Assembly (NCBI GenBank): GCA_036675505.1
Contig: JAKFEW010000130.1
Coordinates: forward strand, 1 to 64,000
Reading direction: 5' to 3'
DNA from: JAKFEW01 sp036675505
GTDB lineage: Bacteria > Cyanobacteriota > Sericytochromatia > S15B-MN24 > JAQBPE01
DNA length: 64,000 bases
Position numbers and translations under genes: made by a program
In this document: one piece after another, positions 40,114-50,200 of the stretch
Layout: each line of letters starts with the position of its first letter
Position numbering within the stretch: the stretch's first letter is position 1
The notes under the pieces: generated by a model
The model's input: only the letters and a program-made list of their open reading frames with translations
Databases searched by the model: none
Told to the model about the DNA's origin: nothing

Positions 40114-42897
40114 ATGAGCAGCGACAAGACGATCGGACAGACGCCCCGCGTGGACGCCCCGCGCCGCAAGGGCCCCGTCGCGCCCGTGGCGCCGGCGGCG
40201 CCCCGGCCGGGCGTGCCGGGCGATCGCCTGCGCGTGACCGGCCAGCTGCCCGCGGCGGACCCGCTCACGCAGGTCACCGGTCGCTCGAACGGCGACTTCC
40301 TCGCCGACCCGGACGCCACGACCAAGATGGACGCGCGCACCGAGCGGCTCAAGCGCGTCGCCGAGCTGCGGGCGGCGGTCGAGGCCCAGGCGGCGTCGAA
40401 GGCCGACGCGATCGCCGCGGCCCAGAAGCAGGCCGGGAGCGGCAACGTCGCCGCCCGCGCGTTCAACTCGTTCGTGAACGTCTTCAACAAGAACCAGACC
40501 GAGATGCAACAGGCCGCGGACCACGCCGTCCGCCTCTACAAGAGCGAGCTGCCCGCCGACCTCGGGCGTTACAGCGACCTGATTGCGGCCGCGGGCGAAG
40601 ATCCCGCCAAGCTCGCCGCCGCCGACGAATTCCTGCGTGGGGCCATGACCAGGGCCGAGCAGGCCGGCCGGGCCTTCGACAAGACCCAGGCGGACTTCAA
40701 GCAGGGCAGCAAGTTCTGGTCCGGCATCACCGCGGACGTGACCGCGGGCCTCATGGTGCTCGGCGGCGCCGCGCTCTGCATCACGGGCTTCGGCGCGCCG
40801 ATCGGCGCGGGCCTGATCGCGGGCGGCTTCGTGGCCGGCGGCGCGGCCACCGTCGGCATGCACGCCTTGCTCGACAGCCAGTACGACTTCAAGAAGGAAG
40901 CCCTCGGCAACTTCCTGGTGGGCGGCATCTCGTCCGGCGCGACGGTGCTCACGGCAGGCGCCGGCGCGGGCGTCACGGCGTCGCTGGGGCGCCTGGCCGT
41001 GCGCCAGGGCACGATCGGCGCCACCACGGGCCTCGCCGGCGCCGCCGCCAACGAGGCCTCGGGCGGCTGGCAGGACGGCTGGGCGCTCAGGCTCTTCACC
41101 AGCACCGCGATCGGCGCAGGCACCGGCGCGGCGCTCGGCGCGGGCTCGGGGGCGATCGCGAGCAAGCTGATCCCGCAGAACCTCTCGGCCACCGCCCAGC
41201 GTGCGGTCAGCGTCGGCCTCGGCAGCGCCACCGGCGCCACCGGCGCGGGCGCGGGCGCGGTGATCAACGAGGGCATCGGCGGGTTCCAGGAGGGCTGGCT
41301 CGACCGCGTCGTGCAGCAAGCGCTGGGCGGCGGCCTCTCCGGCCTGGCCTACGCCTTCGGCCCGGACCTGGCCGCGCGCAACCAGGCCCTGCTCGCGAAG
41401 CGCGCGGCCTTCGACGCCTCGCCCAAGGGCCAGGCGGTGAAGACGCTGCGCACCAACTTCGAGGACCTCGACGCGCTCAAGCTGAAGCCAGGCATCCTGG
41501 GCGAGGGCGTCGAGGCGGTCTCGCCCAAGACGCGCAAGGCGCTCGAGGCGGCGCTCGAGAGCCGACACGGCTCGGTCGACGCGGCCGGCGCCGCGAACGT
41601 CGACCACCTCGCCTCGGTCTTCGGCGGCGTGCTCGAGCGCGCCCACCGGCAGAACGGCGGCAAGCCGCTCACGCAGCGGCAGGTGGACCGGCTCGCGATG
41701 GAGACCGTGCTGACCGACGCGTTCGCCAAGGGCAACACCGCCCAGAACCTCGAGGACTTCCGCACGGCGCCCACCAACGCGGGCGACACGGCGGGCGAGA
41801 TCTTCGCGCACCTGAAGGCCGAGGCCAAAAAGGCGATCGGCGCGCCCGCCGGCACGCCCCTCGAGAAGGTCATCCACGACCGCATCGACCAGGGCAAGCT
41901 CAACCCCGGCATCGTCGCGGACCCCGAGTTCCAGGCCGCGCTCAAGGCCGCGAACTACACAGAGGGCCAGACGCGCGCCTTGATGACGCGCATCAACAAG
42001 AACTTCCTCAACGTCACGCCCGCGATGCTCGGCACCTGGGTCCACGGCGTGCCGAGCTACGACCAGATCGCCCAGGTCGTGCTCAAGGGCGGCGGCACGC
42101 GCGTCGACGCCCAGCAGGTCTACGAGGCCGTGCTCGGCCACCACATGTCGGGCTTCATCGCGAACGGCTTCGCGCGCGGCAACCTCGAACTCGATTTCCC
42201 GGGGATGGTGCGCCAGGGCCACCTCTCGCCGGATGCCGCGACGCGCCTCGGCAACCTCTACAGCTCGGCCACCGGGCTCGCCGAGAAGTGGCGCCCGATC
42301 GTCGACAAGATCACCGCGAAGGGCCAGACCGTGACCGGCCCGAACGGCGAGAAGACCACGATCTACACGCTCACGCCCAAGCAGCGCGCGGCCTACGAGA
42401 AGGCCGCCGAGCCCTACAAGCAGGCGATCGCCGACCTGCCCGAGGCGGTGCGCTCGCAGCTGCTCAACGACGACCAGCGCCAGTTCACGGCGCAGGGCAT
42501 GCCGAAGTGGCTCGGCATGATGGAAGGCATGAAGAAGCCCGCCACCAACGGCCAGCTGCTCGACATCGTCTACCGCGAGCCCCTGCAGGCCTACCTGCTC
42601 GAGAACGTGGCGCGCGGCAGCCACGACGCCTTCATCGACTACTCCGCGGGCGCGGCCCGCAAGCTCGGGATGGCCTACGACCCGGCCACGATGGCCTTCA
42701 AGCCTTCGGCCGACCCGACCGTGCGCGCGGACCTGGCCCGCCGGATCCAGGCCGAGCCGGGGACCGGCCAGGCCCTGCAGACGGCCGTGGCGGCTGGCTC
42801 GCTGCCGGCCAACCCGACGCCCGCGCAGGTCGTCGACTGGTTCATGGCCCAGCCCACCTCCTCGGCGGCGATCAACCGGGTGCTGAACACGCCGTAG
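40114..42897 (+). CDS. Large protein with Gly/Ala-rich hydrophobic core, unknown (possible secreted effector)
   Basis: A 927-residue protein with no signal peptide, starting after GGGAGGG. Four zones are visible: a Pro/Ala-rich N-terminus (KGPVAPVAPAAPRPGVPGD); a helical region (about 70-205, RAFNSFVNVFNKNQTEMQQA); a Gly/Ala-rich hydrophobic zone (about 205-420, GAALCITGFGAPIGAGLIAG and three repeats of the type ASGGWQDGW / EGIGGFQEGW); and a soluble helical C-terminal half (about 430-927). This plan resembles membrane-inserting toxins or effectors, but no toxin domain is recognised. The TAG stop is the first triplet of a dispersed 48-bp repeat, so the natural C-terminus may have been altered. 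Confidence 0.75.
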   Translation: MSSDKTIGQTPRVDAPRRKGPVAPVAPAAPRPGVPGDRLRVTGQLPAADPLTQVTGRSNGDFLADPDATTKMDARTERLKRVAELRAAVEAQAASKADAIAAAQKQAGSGNVAARAFNSFVNVFNKNQTEMQQAADHAVRLYKSELPADLGRYSDLIAAAGEDPAKLAAADEFLRGAMTRAEQAGRAFDKTQADFKQGSKFWSGITADVTAGLMVLGGAALCITGFGAPIGAGLIAGGFVAGGAATVGMHALLDSQYDFKKEALGNFLVGGISSGATVLTAGAGAGVTASLGRLAVRQGTIGATTGLAGAAANEASGGWQDGWALRLFTSTAIGAGTGAALGAGSGAIASKLIPQNLSATAQRAVSVGLGSATGATGAGAGAVINEGIGGFQEGWLDRVVQQALGGGLSGLAYAFGPDLAARNQALLAKRAAFDASPKGQAVKTLRTNFEDLDALKLKPGILGEGVEAVSPKTRKALEAALESRHGSVDAAGAANVDHLASVFGGVLERAHRQNGGKPLTQRQVDRLAMETVLTDAFAKGNTAQNLEDFRTAPTNAGDTAGEIFAHLKAEAKKAIGAPAGTPLEKVIHDRIDQGKLNPGIVADPEFQAALKAANYTEGQTRALMTRINKNFLNVTPAMLGTWVHGVPSYDQIAQVVLKGGGTRVDAQQVYEAVLGHHMSGFIANGFARGNLELDFPGMVRQGHLSPDAATRLGNLYSSATGLAEKWRPIVDKITAKGQTVTGPNGEKTTIYTLTPKQRAAYEKAAEPYKQAIADLPEAVRSQLLNDDQRQFTAQGMPKWLGMMEGMKKPATNGQLLDIVYREPLQAYLLENVARGSHDAFIDYSAGAARKLGMAYDPATMAFKPSADPTVRADLARRIQAEPGTGQALQTAVAAGSLPANPTPAQVVDWFMAQPTSSAAINRVLNTP

Positions 42898-42942
42898 AGC
42901 AGAGATTAAAAACCGTTAGGCCGCTTGAGCTGAGGTTCGGGC
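42895..42942. repeat. 48-bp dispersed repeat, copy 1 (probable insertion-sequence end)
   Basis: Starts with TAGAGCAGAGATTAAAAACC exactly at the stop codon of the 927-residue gene and ends in GGTTCGGGC. It matches 45 of 48 bases with the inverted copy at 52596-52643. Read on the minus strand both copies keep a frame ending ARTxAxAA-stop, like the tail of a transposase. Here AGGCCGC and GCGGCCT (42918-42947) also form a hairpin followed by CTTTCT, so it may double as a terminator. Confidence 0.75.
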
Positions 42943-42970
42943 GGCCTCTTTCTACCGACGACTGAAATCG

Positions 42971-43309
42971 ATGGTCATCAGGTTGACGACGCAGGAGGTC
43001 GCGCGCACGGCGGCGGAGGTGGTGCAGCGCGCCTTCACGCGCGAGAGCGCCGGCCACATCGAGTCGACGGCGTTGGTCGCGACCGGGCTCGCGCAGGCGG
43101 CCGACCGCAAGCGCGCGGCGATCGGCGCCCTGCGCTTCATCCCGCTGCCGCTCGGGCAGGCGGCGCCCGCCCCGGCGCCCAAGCAGGGTCTCGGCGGCGC
43201 CAAGTCCCCGCCGCAACAGGGTCCGAAGTCGAACGGCGCCAAGGCCAAGCCCCAGACCGGGCCGAAGTCGCCCCCGCGGCAGGGCCCGAAGTCGCCGCCC
43301 AAGCGCTGA
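42971..43309 (+). CDS. Small basic protein with KSPP-type tail repeats, unknown
   Basis: A 112-residue ORF. The first half is helical (TTQEVARTAAEVVQRAFTRE). The second half is Pro/Gln/Lys/Gly-rich, with three imperfect repeats of GPKSPPxQ. It could be a nucleic-acid- or wall-associated disordered tail. No ribosome binding site is evident, and the upstream repeat separates it from the 927-residue gene. It is kept because its codon pattern resembles neighbouring genes. Confidence 0.5.
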   Translation: MVIRLTTQEVARTAAEVVQRAFTRESAGHIESTALVATGLAQAADRKRAAIGALRFIPLPLGQAAPAPAPKQGLGGAKSPPQQGPKSNGAKAKPQTGPKSPPRQGPKSPPKR

Positions 43310-43347
43310 GCCGCACGGGCAGGTCGTGATCGCCGACGGCAGCCTGC

Positions 43348-43761
43348 TCAGCGGATCAACCGATCGAGCAACGACTTGCTTTCCCTCTGCGCCGTCTCGC
43401 TCGCGCAGCTCGCCGCGACCAAGGCGAAGCAGCAGCCAAGGCCGATGATCGCCGAAGGCAGGATGAGCAAAGCATTGACACCCGTGAAAATGCCCGCGAT
43501 CAGCCCGGCCACCGCGACGCCTGCGCACACGAGGCTTCCCGTCACGAATTTGTTCGCGCTGCGCTCCCTCGTCCTCGACACGCCGAGCTGCGCCTCGAGC
43601 GCGTCGAGGCCTGCAGGCCCCATCCGGTCGACGCTGAGCTTCAGCTGATCGAAAGGCAGCTTGCCGCATTCCGCCCCCACCTCGGTGCATGTGACCGCCA
43701 GCTTCTTCGCTCGGGCGGCGTCGGACGTGGGGCTGGGCATGGCGGTCACGGGGGTCGGCAT
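43348..43761 (-). CDS. Small membrane protein with two C-terminal helices, unknown
   Basis: A 137-residue protein starting at 43761 (AGGAG about 8 bases upstream; an in-frame ATG 54 bases earlier is less likely). It has a Pro/Thr/Ala N-terminus (TPVTAMPSPTSDAARAKKL), then DQLKLSVDRMGPAGLDALEA, then two adjacent hydrophobic helices (about 78-98 and 100-122, GSLVCAGVAVAGLIAGIFTG). Several Cys residues are present. No family was recognised. Confidence 0.65.
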   Translation of the reverse strand: MPTPVTAMPSPTSDAARAKKLAVTCTEVGAECGKLPFDQLKLSVDRMGPAGLDALEAQLGVSRTRERSANKFVTGSLVCAGVAVAGLIAGIFTGVNALLILPSAIIGLGCCFALVAASCASETAQRESKSLLDRLIR

Positions 43762-43944
43762 CGGAGGGCTCCTCTCATTCGAATCGGGACGGACGGGTTG
43801 CGCCGCTATGGGCACGGGGATTTCATAGTCAGCCCCGCTGGCAGCCGCCTTGCGAGCCGCCGTCCGTAGTTTAAGTCGCCGTTAAAGGGTTCGCCGCCGT
43901 CACGTCGAGCAGGCCGCCGCGCGCCGGCGGACTGCCGCGAGGCT

Positions 43945-46719
43945 TCAGCGGCCGACGCCGGACAGCCGCTTGACCTGGCGGTGGCCCCGGTCGGCGACGA
44001 GGAGATCGTCGCCGTCGAAGACCAGGTAGCCGGGGTTGCGCAACGAGCCATCCACGCTCGTGCCGCCGAGCAGGGGCGCCCCGGGGCCGGCGACCAGCTC
44101 GACGGCGAGGCCAGGCACGATCCGCACGATCGCGTCCCGGCGGGCCATGTAAAGCCGGCCACGGCCATCGCGGGCGAGGCCGGCGACTGGCCGCTCCGAA
44201 TCGGGGCGCGGGTCGCGCGCGATCTCGCGCAGACCGGCGGCGGGCGTCCAGTGGTAGACCACGCCGTCCACGGCCGCGAGGAACACGCCACCGGTGCCAT
44301 CGAGGGCAATCGAGTGGACGTCTCGGTCGGGCGACACGAGCACTTCGGCGCCGCCGGCGCCCGCCGACATCAGGTGCACGCCGTCCCAGTCGACCAACGC
44401 GTACGGCCTGCCGGTCGCGTCGAACGCGAGGTCTCGGTATCGCGCACGATCCGAATAATCGGCGTCGGTCTCGGGCGTACCAGGCGGTACCTTGAATGGA
44501 AGCGGGAACGCGCTGATCGTGCCGTCCGGCGCGATTCGACGTCCCTTGGCCTTGTAGGTGTCACAATCGCGCACGTGCTCGACCACGTACGTATGGCCGG
44601 CCGCGTCGCGCCGCACCAGCGAGGGATACGCGAGCTGGGCCGCCGGGGCCGGCCCGCCGTCGCCGCGCTCCGTGCCCAGGAGGCCGAGCTGGCCGGAGCC
44701 TGCGAAGACGCTCGACGGGCCGGCCGCATCGACCTGGACGATGCGGTGACCGCGGAAGTCCGCCATCAAGAACGCGCCGCCGCCGAGGGGCGCGAGCCCG
44801 GCGACGTCTTGCACCGCGACGTCGCGAGCCAGACCGGTCGCGGTGGCTTCACGGCCGGCCACCAGCGTCAGGGCGCCGTCGGGTTCCACCCGGTGGATCG
44901 TCCGGTCCAGCGCGACGTAGAGCGAGCGCGTCGCATCGGTTGCCTGGGACGCGGCCGTCAGGTGGCGGCCGCGGGGGACCTCGGCGATCACCCGCCCGTC
45001 CGAGGGCGTGTAGAGCTGGGCCGGCGACTCGGCGGTCACCCAGCGCAGCTGGACCGTGAGCCCGCGCGCATCGAGCGCAAGGTCGCCGCCGCCCGAAAGG
45101 TAAGTCGAGGCCACCAGCGCGGGATCCTGGTCGGGGCTCGATAGGCGCCACGTGCCAGAGGCGTCGACCCCCGGGAGCCTGAAGCCCGGATCGACGCACC
45201 GACCAGGGGCTTCGATCACCCCGATGATGCCGCCGAAGCCATGCAAGTCCATTGCGCCGACGACGAGGCCCCCGGAGGCGTCGCGTCCGAGGCGGTCCGC
45301 GGTGCGGAGGGTCGGCATGAAACCGGCGCGCGTCGGAACGGTAGATCGGGCGCCGCCGGCACGCCGCTCCAGGCGTGCCTCATCTGGCCCGCCCGCGACG
45401 ATGACGAACACCTCGTCGGCGCCGCCGGCCGTGGCAGCCAGGATCGGCTGGTCGGGCGTGTCCTCGGTGAGCGCCGCCAGCGTGCCGTCCGGCTCGAGGC
45501 GCATGATCCGGACGCCGCTGCCGGCGCCGCGGGCCGGGTGATCGAGGATCAACGGGCGCCCCGCCGGGTCCTGGCCGATCAGCGTGGGCCGGGTGAGCGC
45601 CGCCTCGCGAGCCGGCCGGCCGGCGATCGCCTCGCTGCCCGGCACCCCGCGGCCCGCGGCCGTCGTGAGGATGCCGTCCGGCGCCATCCGCCAGATGCGG
45701 TGGCTGTCGGGACAGGCGAAGTACAGCGAGCCGTCGGGCATGGCCAGCAGATCGGCGACCGGATCCAGCGCCACGTCCAGCGCGTGCCGGCCCTCGCCGA
45801 GCTCGGACTGGCCCGCGGGGATCAGCAGCTTGCGCACGGCTTCCATCTGGGCGTCGAAGGCCCGATCGGCGACGCGCAGGCGGTCGACCTCGCGCACGGC
45901 CAGCGCGGCGTCGATCCGCAGCGGGGGCTGCCCGGCCGCCAAGGCGCCACCGGCGAGCACCCGGGTCTTCACCTCGGCGTCGGGCGTGAGGCGATCGAAG
46001 GTCGCGACGCGATCGGGCTGGCCCTTCACGTACTTGGCCGCGATGTACGCCGTCGTGAGGGAGCTGACGAGATCGAGGTCGACGGGCTGCACCGTGGCCT
46101 TCGGCGCGACGGCCGCGAGATAGCCCCGGTCGCCGGGCAAGCGGGCGACCACGAGCATGGTGTGGTCGAGCCCCACGTCCGGCAAGCGGTAGGCCCCCGC
46201 CGCGTCGGTCGTGGCGCTGACCGGCTTGCCGTCCGGGTTGACGACGACGCGGCCGAGCGCGTCGACCAGGTAGACGACGGCCCCGGCCACCGGCGGCTGC
46301 TCGGCGGCCCGCAGCACGTAACGCGTGCGCACGATGAAGCCGCTGCCGTTGTTCGAGACCACCGACGCGCCGTTGTTCGAGACCACGCCCAGGCCGTTGT
46401 CGTTGATCACGCCGAGGCCGTTGTCACTGACGAGCTCGGCCGGCGCACGCACGATGCCGGCGAGCGCAGCCGTGACCGCGCCGGGCGATGCCAGGCCCGG
46501 CGGCGAAGCCGTCACGGTACCGTCGGGCGTCGTCGCCGTGACCTGGCCCGGGGCGACGCCACCGGCGAAGGTTCCCGGCGCGGCGACGCCGCTCGAGCCG
46601 ACCGCCTGCGGCGAGCGGGAGGTTCGCGCCGTCGGCGCCGTGCCGGGCTGCGGCACGCATGCGGCGAGCGCCGAAGCGATGGCCACGGGGAAAACACCAC
46701 GACGAACGATCGACCGCAT
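43945..46719 (-). CDS. Large NHL/beta-propeller-type lipoprotein with NNG repeats
   Basis: A 924-residue predicted lipoprotein (lipobox ALAAC; AGGAGAG before the ATG at 46719). After a Ser/Thr/Pro linker comes a run of four short repeats (SDNGLGVINDNGLGVVSNNG, then ASVVSNNGS). A regulatory-like beta-sandwich follows (PVAGAVVYLVDALGR...TTDAAGAYRLPDVGL), then a helical spacer and about 550 residues of NHL/SMP-type repeats (MPDGSLYFACPDSHRIWRMA, LDGTGGVFLAAVDGVVYHW, LLVADRGHRQVKRLSGVGR). Such propellers usually bind proteins or carbohydrates on the cell surface. The gene lies downstream of a BTAD regulator in the same direction and may be its target. Confidence 0.82.
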   Translation of the reverse strand: MRSIVRRGVFPVAIASALAACVPQPGTAPTARTSRSPQAVGSSGVAAPGTFAGGVAPGQVTATTPDGTVTASPPGLASPGAVTAALAGIVRAPAELVSDNGLGVINDNGLGVVSNNGASVVSNNGSGFIVRTRYVLRAAEQPPVAGAVVYLVDALGRVVVNPDGKPVSATTDAAGAYRLPDVGLDHTMLVVARLPGDRGYLAAVAPKATVQPVDLDLVSSLTTAYIAAKYVKGQPDRVATFDRLTPDAEVKTRVLAGGALAAGQPPLRIDAALAVREVDRLRVADRAFDAQMEAVRKLLIPAGQSELGEGRHALDVALDPVADLLAMPDGSLYFACPDSHRIWRMAPDGILTTAAGRGVPGSEAIAGRPAREAALTRPTLIGQDPAGRPLILDHPARGAGSGVRIMRLEPDGTLAALTEDTPDQPILAATAGGADEVFVIVAGGPDEARLERRAGGARSTVPTRAGFMPTLRTADRLGRDASGGLVVGAMDLHGFGGIIGVIEAPGRCVDPGFRLPGVDASGTWRLSSPDQDPALVASTYLSGGGDLALDARGLTVQLRWVTAESPAQLYTPSDGRVIAEVPRGRHLTAASQATDATRSLYVALDRTIHRVEPDGALTLVAGREATATGLARDVAVQDVAGLAPLGGGAFLMADFRGHRIVQVDAAGPSSVFAGSGQLGLLGTERGDGGPAPAAQLAYPSLVRRDAAGHTYVVEHVRDCDTYKAKGRRIAPDGTISAFPLPFKVPPGTPETDADYSDRARYRDLAFDATGRPYALVDWDGVHLMSAGAGGAEVLVSPDRDVHSIALDGTGGVFLAAVDGVVYHWTPAAGLREIARDPRPDSERPVAGLARDGRGRLYMARRDAIVRIVPGLAVELVAGPGAPLLGGTSVDGSLRNPGYLVFDGDDLLVADRGHRQVKRLSGVGR

Positions 46720-46772
46720 TTGCTCGACTCTCCTGGGCGCCAAAGAGATCCATGCCCCGCCGTCAGAGACGC

Positions 46773-47168
46773 CTATCCCGCCGCGCGGTCGACCCGCCCT
46801 TGCCCTCTGTGATGCGTCGCGCGGAGGAGCCAGGCGCCGAGCGCGGCACCGGCCAGCGCACCGACGGCCCGACCCACCGGGCCGAGACCGAGGGCGATCA
46901 GGCGCGGACCCACCCACCATGCCATCGGCGTGATCGCGAGACCTGCGGCCACGACCGTGACGAGCGCCGCGCCGAGACCGGCGCCGGCCAGGCCGCCGAG
47001 CACGGTGCGGACCGGTGTGGCGACGGCGCGCCCGTCGCTCATCGGCCCGCGCGCCGCTGCTCGGGCGCCGGGGCGCGGCGTCACAGGCGCAGCGGAGGTC
47101 GCGGCGACGCGTCGCGCGCGCTGCGGGGCGATGGGGGCACGCGAGGTTGTGGGCTGGAGGGGGCTCAT
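46773..47168 (-). CDS. Small membrane protein with disordered N-terminus, unknown
   Basis: A 131-residue protein starting at 47168 (AGAGGAG upstream). A basic Pro/Ala/Arg/Thr-rich N-terminus (APIAPQRARRVAATSAAPVT) precedes two hydrophobic segments (about 56-85, VLGGLAGAGLGAALVTVVAA; about 92-117). The tail is basic. It sits between the BTAD regulator and the NHL lipoprotein, with a tandem direct repeat in its upstream region, so it may be the first gene of a regulated operon. Confidence 0.65.
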   Translation of the reverse strand: MSPLQPTTSRAPIAPQRARRVAATSAAPVTPRPGARAAARGPMSDGRAVATPVRTVLGGLAGAGLGAALVTVVAAGLAITPMAWWVGPRLIALGLGPVGRAVGALAGAALGAWLLRATHHRGQGRVDRAAG

Positions 47169-47223
47169 GACGGTTCTCCTCTGTTGACAGGGTGGGTCGG
47201 CTGAGGATCTCGTCCCGGGTAGC

Positions 47224-47242
47224 CCTGGCAATCGCCTGGCAA
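47224..47242. promoter_or_regulatory. Tandem direct repeat, 11-bp period (candidate BTAD-regulator operator)
   Basis: CCTGGCAA occurs twice with TCG between (on the minus strand TTGCCAGG-CGA-TTGCCAGG), giving an 11-bp period. It lies between the stop of the BTAD regulator gene and the start of the next gene on that strand. SARP/BTAD-type activators are known to bind direct repeats with this spacing, so it is a candidate binding site. The assignment to this regulator is inference. Confidence 0.45.
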
Positions 47243-47295
47243 CGACGACCGGGATCACCAAAGCTGTATGAAACTTCGCCTCCGGTGCGATGAGA

Positions 47296-50200
47296 TCAGC
47301 CTTGGAGCTCGCGGTACTCGCGTTCGAATTCGGGGCTGGGAGCGAGCCCCAGGTGGCGCTTGAGCGCCTGTCGGCAGTCCCAGTAGGCCTGGCGCAGGTG
47401 CTCCGCGCTGCCGCGCTCGCGGTGGAAGCGCATCATCGCGACATAGACCTCTTCGTTGCAGGGCGAGACCGTCGCCGCCCGTGCCAGCGCGCTCTGGGCG
47501 CCCTCCTGGTCCCGGAAAATTTGCCGCTGCCCGGCCAGGCGCAGGCAGGCCGCGACTGCCTCACGGCGCAAGCGCTCGCGATCCTCGACGAAGTGGTCGA
47601 GGAAAAAGCGCTCGTCGAGCAGGTTGCCGGTATAGAGCGCCACGGCTTCGGCGTCGTGCGCGGCGGCTTCGGCGGCCGGGGCGCGCCGGGCGGCGGCGAT
47701 CGCGCGCTCGAACGCCGCGACGTCGAGCTCGGCGATCGCGTCCCAGGCCAGCACGTAGCGATCCTGTTCCGAGCGCACGAAGCGCGACTCCGGTCCGCGC
47801 GTCAGCCTGGGCTCGAGGGTCTTCCGCAGGGCCATGATGTTGCTGTGCATCGCCGCAACCGCACCGACGCCCGCGGACTCGCCGTCGATTAGCTCGATCA
47901 ATTCCTGGATGTGCAGGCCCCGGCGGTTGAGCAACAGCGCCGTCAGCACGGTCTTGGCCTTGCGCCGGGGCCACTGATCGATGACGACGCCGCCGCGCTC
48001 CACCTCGAACCCGCCGAGCAAGCGGATCCGCAGCTGCGTCGTCGCGGGCGCCTGCGGCGCGGGCTCCTGCGGCGCGGGGGCCGCCTGGGCGGGCGCCGCG
48101 GGCGGGGGCGGCAGCGCCGAGCTCGCAGCTGGAGGCGGCGCCGCGACCGTGGCGATCGCGGCGAGCTCCTCCCACAGCCGCTGATCCTGCCGTTCCAGGA
48201 ATTCATAGCCAGCCGCCCGCGCGCGTTCGAGCGTCGCCCGTGCGGCCCTCGGCTCGTCGCATGCCAGCTCCGCCGCCGCGGCATAGTAATCCCCGCGTGC
48301 GACGAGGAAGCGCGCGCCCATCGACGCGAGCTCCGCGCGGGCCACGGCCCAGCCCCTCAAGGCGCCCGCGGCGTCGCCCGTCAGATGGCGCGCGCGCAGC
48401 CCCGGGACGGCCAGGGCCAATTGGTACAGGCTGCCGCTGCCGCCGGCCTCGCTCGCCGGATGGCCAGGCTGCCAGGCTTCCAGAGCCTTTTCCGGCTGTC
48501 CGCGCTGGATCGCGAGCCACATCCGGCGCTCGAGCGGCAGCTTCTTGCCTTCACGAAAGCCGCCGCGCTCGAAGAGCGTCTCGGATCGCGTGAGCGCATC
48601 GTTCGCAGCCTTCCAGTCGCCGCGCGCCTGGTGGTAGCCGGCGAGCATGTAGTGCGCCGACGCCTGGTTGATCCAGTCCAGCAAGTCCGGCCAGCCCTGC
48701 GGCAAGCCCTCGAGCAGGGCGCCTGCGGCCGCCACGTCGCCCTCGAGCAGGTGCAGTTGGGCCAGCAGGAAGGACCCGAAGACGGCGTAGGGCTGGAAGC
48801 CCCAATCGCCGGCCACGGTCACGACGGCTGCCGCCCACGCGCGCGCGCCGCCCAGGTCGCCGCGATGCAGCGCCAACGTGAAGAGGTTTAGTAGGGCGAC
48901 GACGTGGCAGCTCGCGACCTCGACATCCTCGTCGATGGGGATTGCGAGCACGCCCTCTGCGCACTCCGCCGCCAGCGCCAGGTCGCCCGCCTGGTCGGCG
49001 GCCTGCGAGCGGGCGAGCAGCAAATCCGCGCGGTCGGCGGGACGCCCGGCGGCCAGCAGCCCCAGCCCCCGCACGAGCGCCGGACCGAATCGTGCGCGAT
49101 CGCCCTCGTAGAGCGCCAGGTTGATCAGGCGCACCAGGGCCTGCAGCTCGCCGGCCTGGTCGCCCTTGGCAGCGAACGCAGCGAGCGCGGCCTCGTAAAG
49201 CCGCTCGGCCTCTTTGCGTCGGCCCGCCCGCGACGCCGAATGGCCGCGCCAGAGCACGAGCCGGGGATCGTGGCCTGCGAGCTCGGTAGGAAACGCGCCG
49301 AGCCAGCGCTCGATCACCGCGAATCGGCCGCGAGCGGCCAGCGCGGGGAAGCAAGCAGCGCAGGCGGTCGCGGCCTCCGACCAGCTGCCGGCCGTGAGCA
49401 AATGCGTGATCGCGGCCTCGACTCGGCCGACACGCCTGTAGTGCGCGCCCGCAGCCGCATGGAGGGTGGCGAGCTCCTTGGGCGGGATGCGGTTGTGCGT
49501 CTCCGCCTGAAGGAAGTCGCGCAAGTAGGCCGGAAAGCGGTAGGCCCCGTCGCCGAGCCGCCATACCAGGTGGCATTCCGCGAGGGCCTCCAGCTCGTCG
49601 GCCGCCTCTCGCTCGCCGAGCACCTCCAGACAGGTGTCTGCGCGGAGCTCGGCGAGGAGCGCGGCGCGCACCATGAACGCGCGGCGATCGACATGCTGCG
49701 CGAGGAAGAGCTCCTGCGCCACGTCGTCGCCCGGCCGGCCGCCGCCGACTCCGCTCGTCAGGAGCGCCAGGCCGAGCGGCCAGCCGTCGAGCCGGGCCGC
49801 CTCGACGGACCAGGCCGCCGACACGCAGCCGGCAGGCGCGAGCGCGGCCAGGAAGGCCTGTACTTCCGCCTCGTCGAACGCCAGCGCCGCCGGCCCGATC
49901 TGCACAGCCAGGCCGCGGGCCTGCAACCCGCGCAACGAGAGTGGCGGCCGTGTACGGCTCGTCAGCAGGACGCGCAGGCCGGCAGGCAGGCGCTCCGTGG
50001 CGGCGCCCAGCGCTCGGATGATCTCCGGCGCCACATCGAGGTGGTGGACGTCATCCAGGGCGACCACCACCTCACGGGCGTTGAAGGCCGCGAGCGCCTG
50101 GCCGAATCGCTGCCAGAGCAGCCGGGGCGGGGGCGGATCGCCGCTCAGTAAGGCGAGCACGTCAGCGCCGAACTGCGGGATCTCGCGGCGCACGCCGGCG

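Noticed and set aside
40114..42897. Polymorphic toxin with C-terminal toxin domain
   Set aside because: No known toxin motif (His-Asn-His, ADP-ribosyl, RNase-type) could be seen and no immunity-like gene follows, so only a general effector-like plan is claimed.
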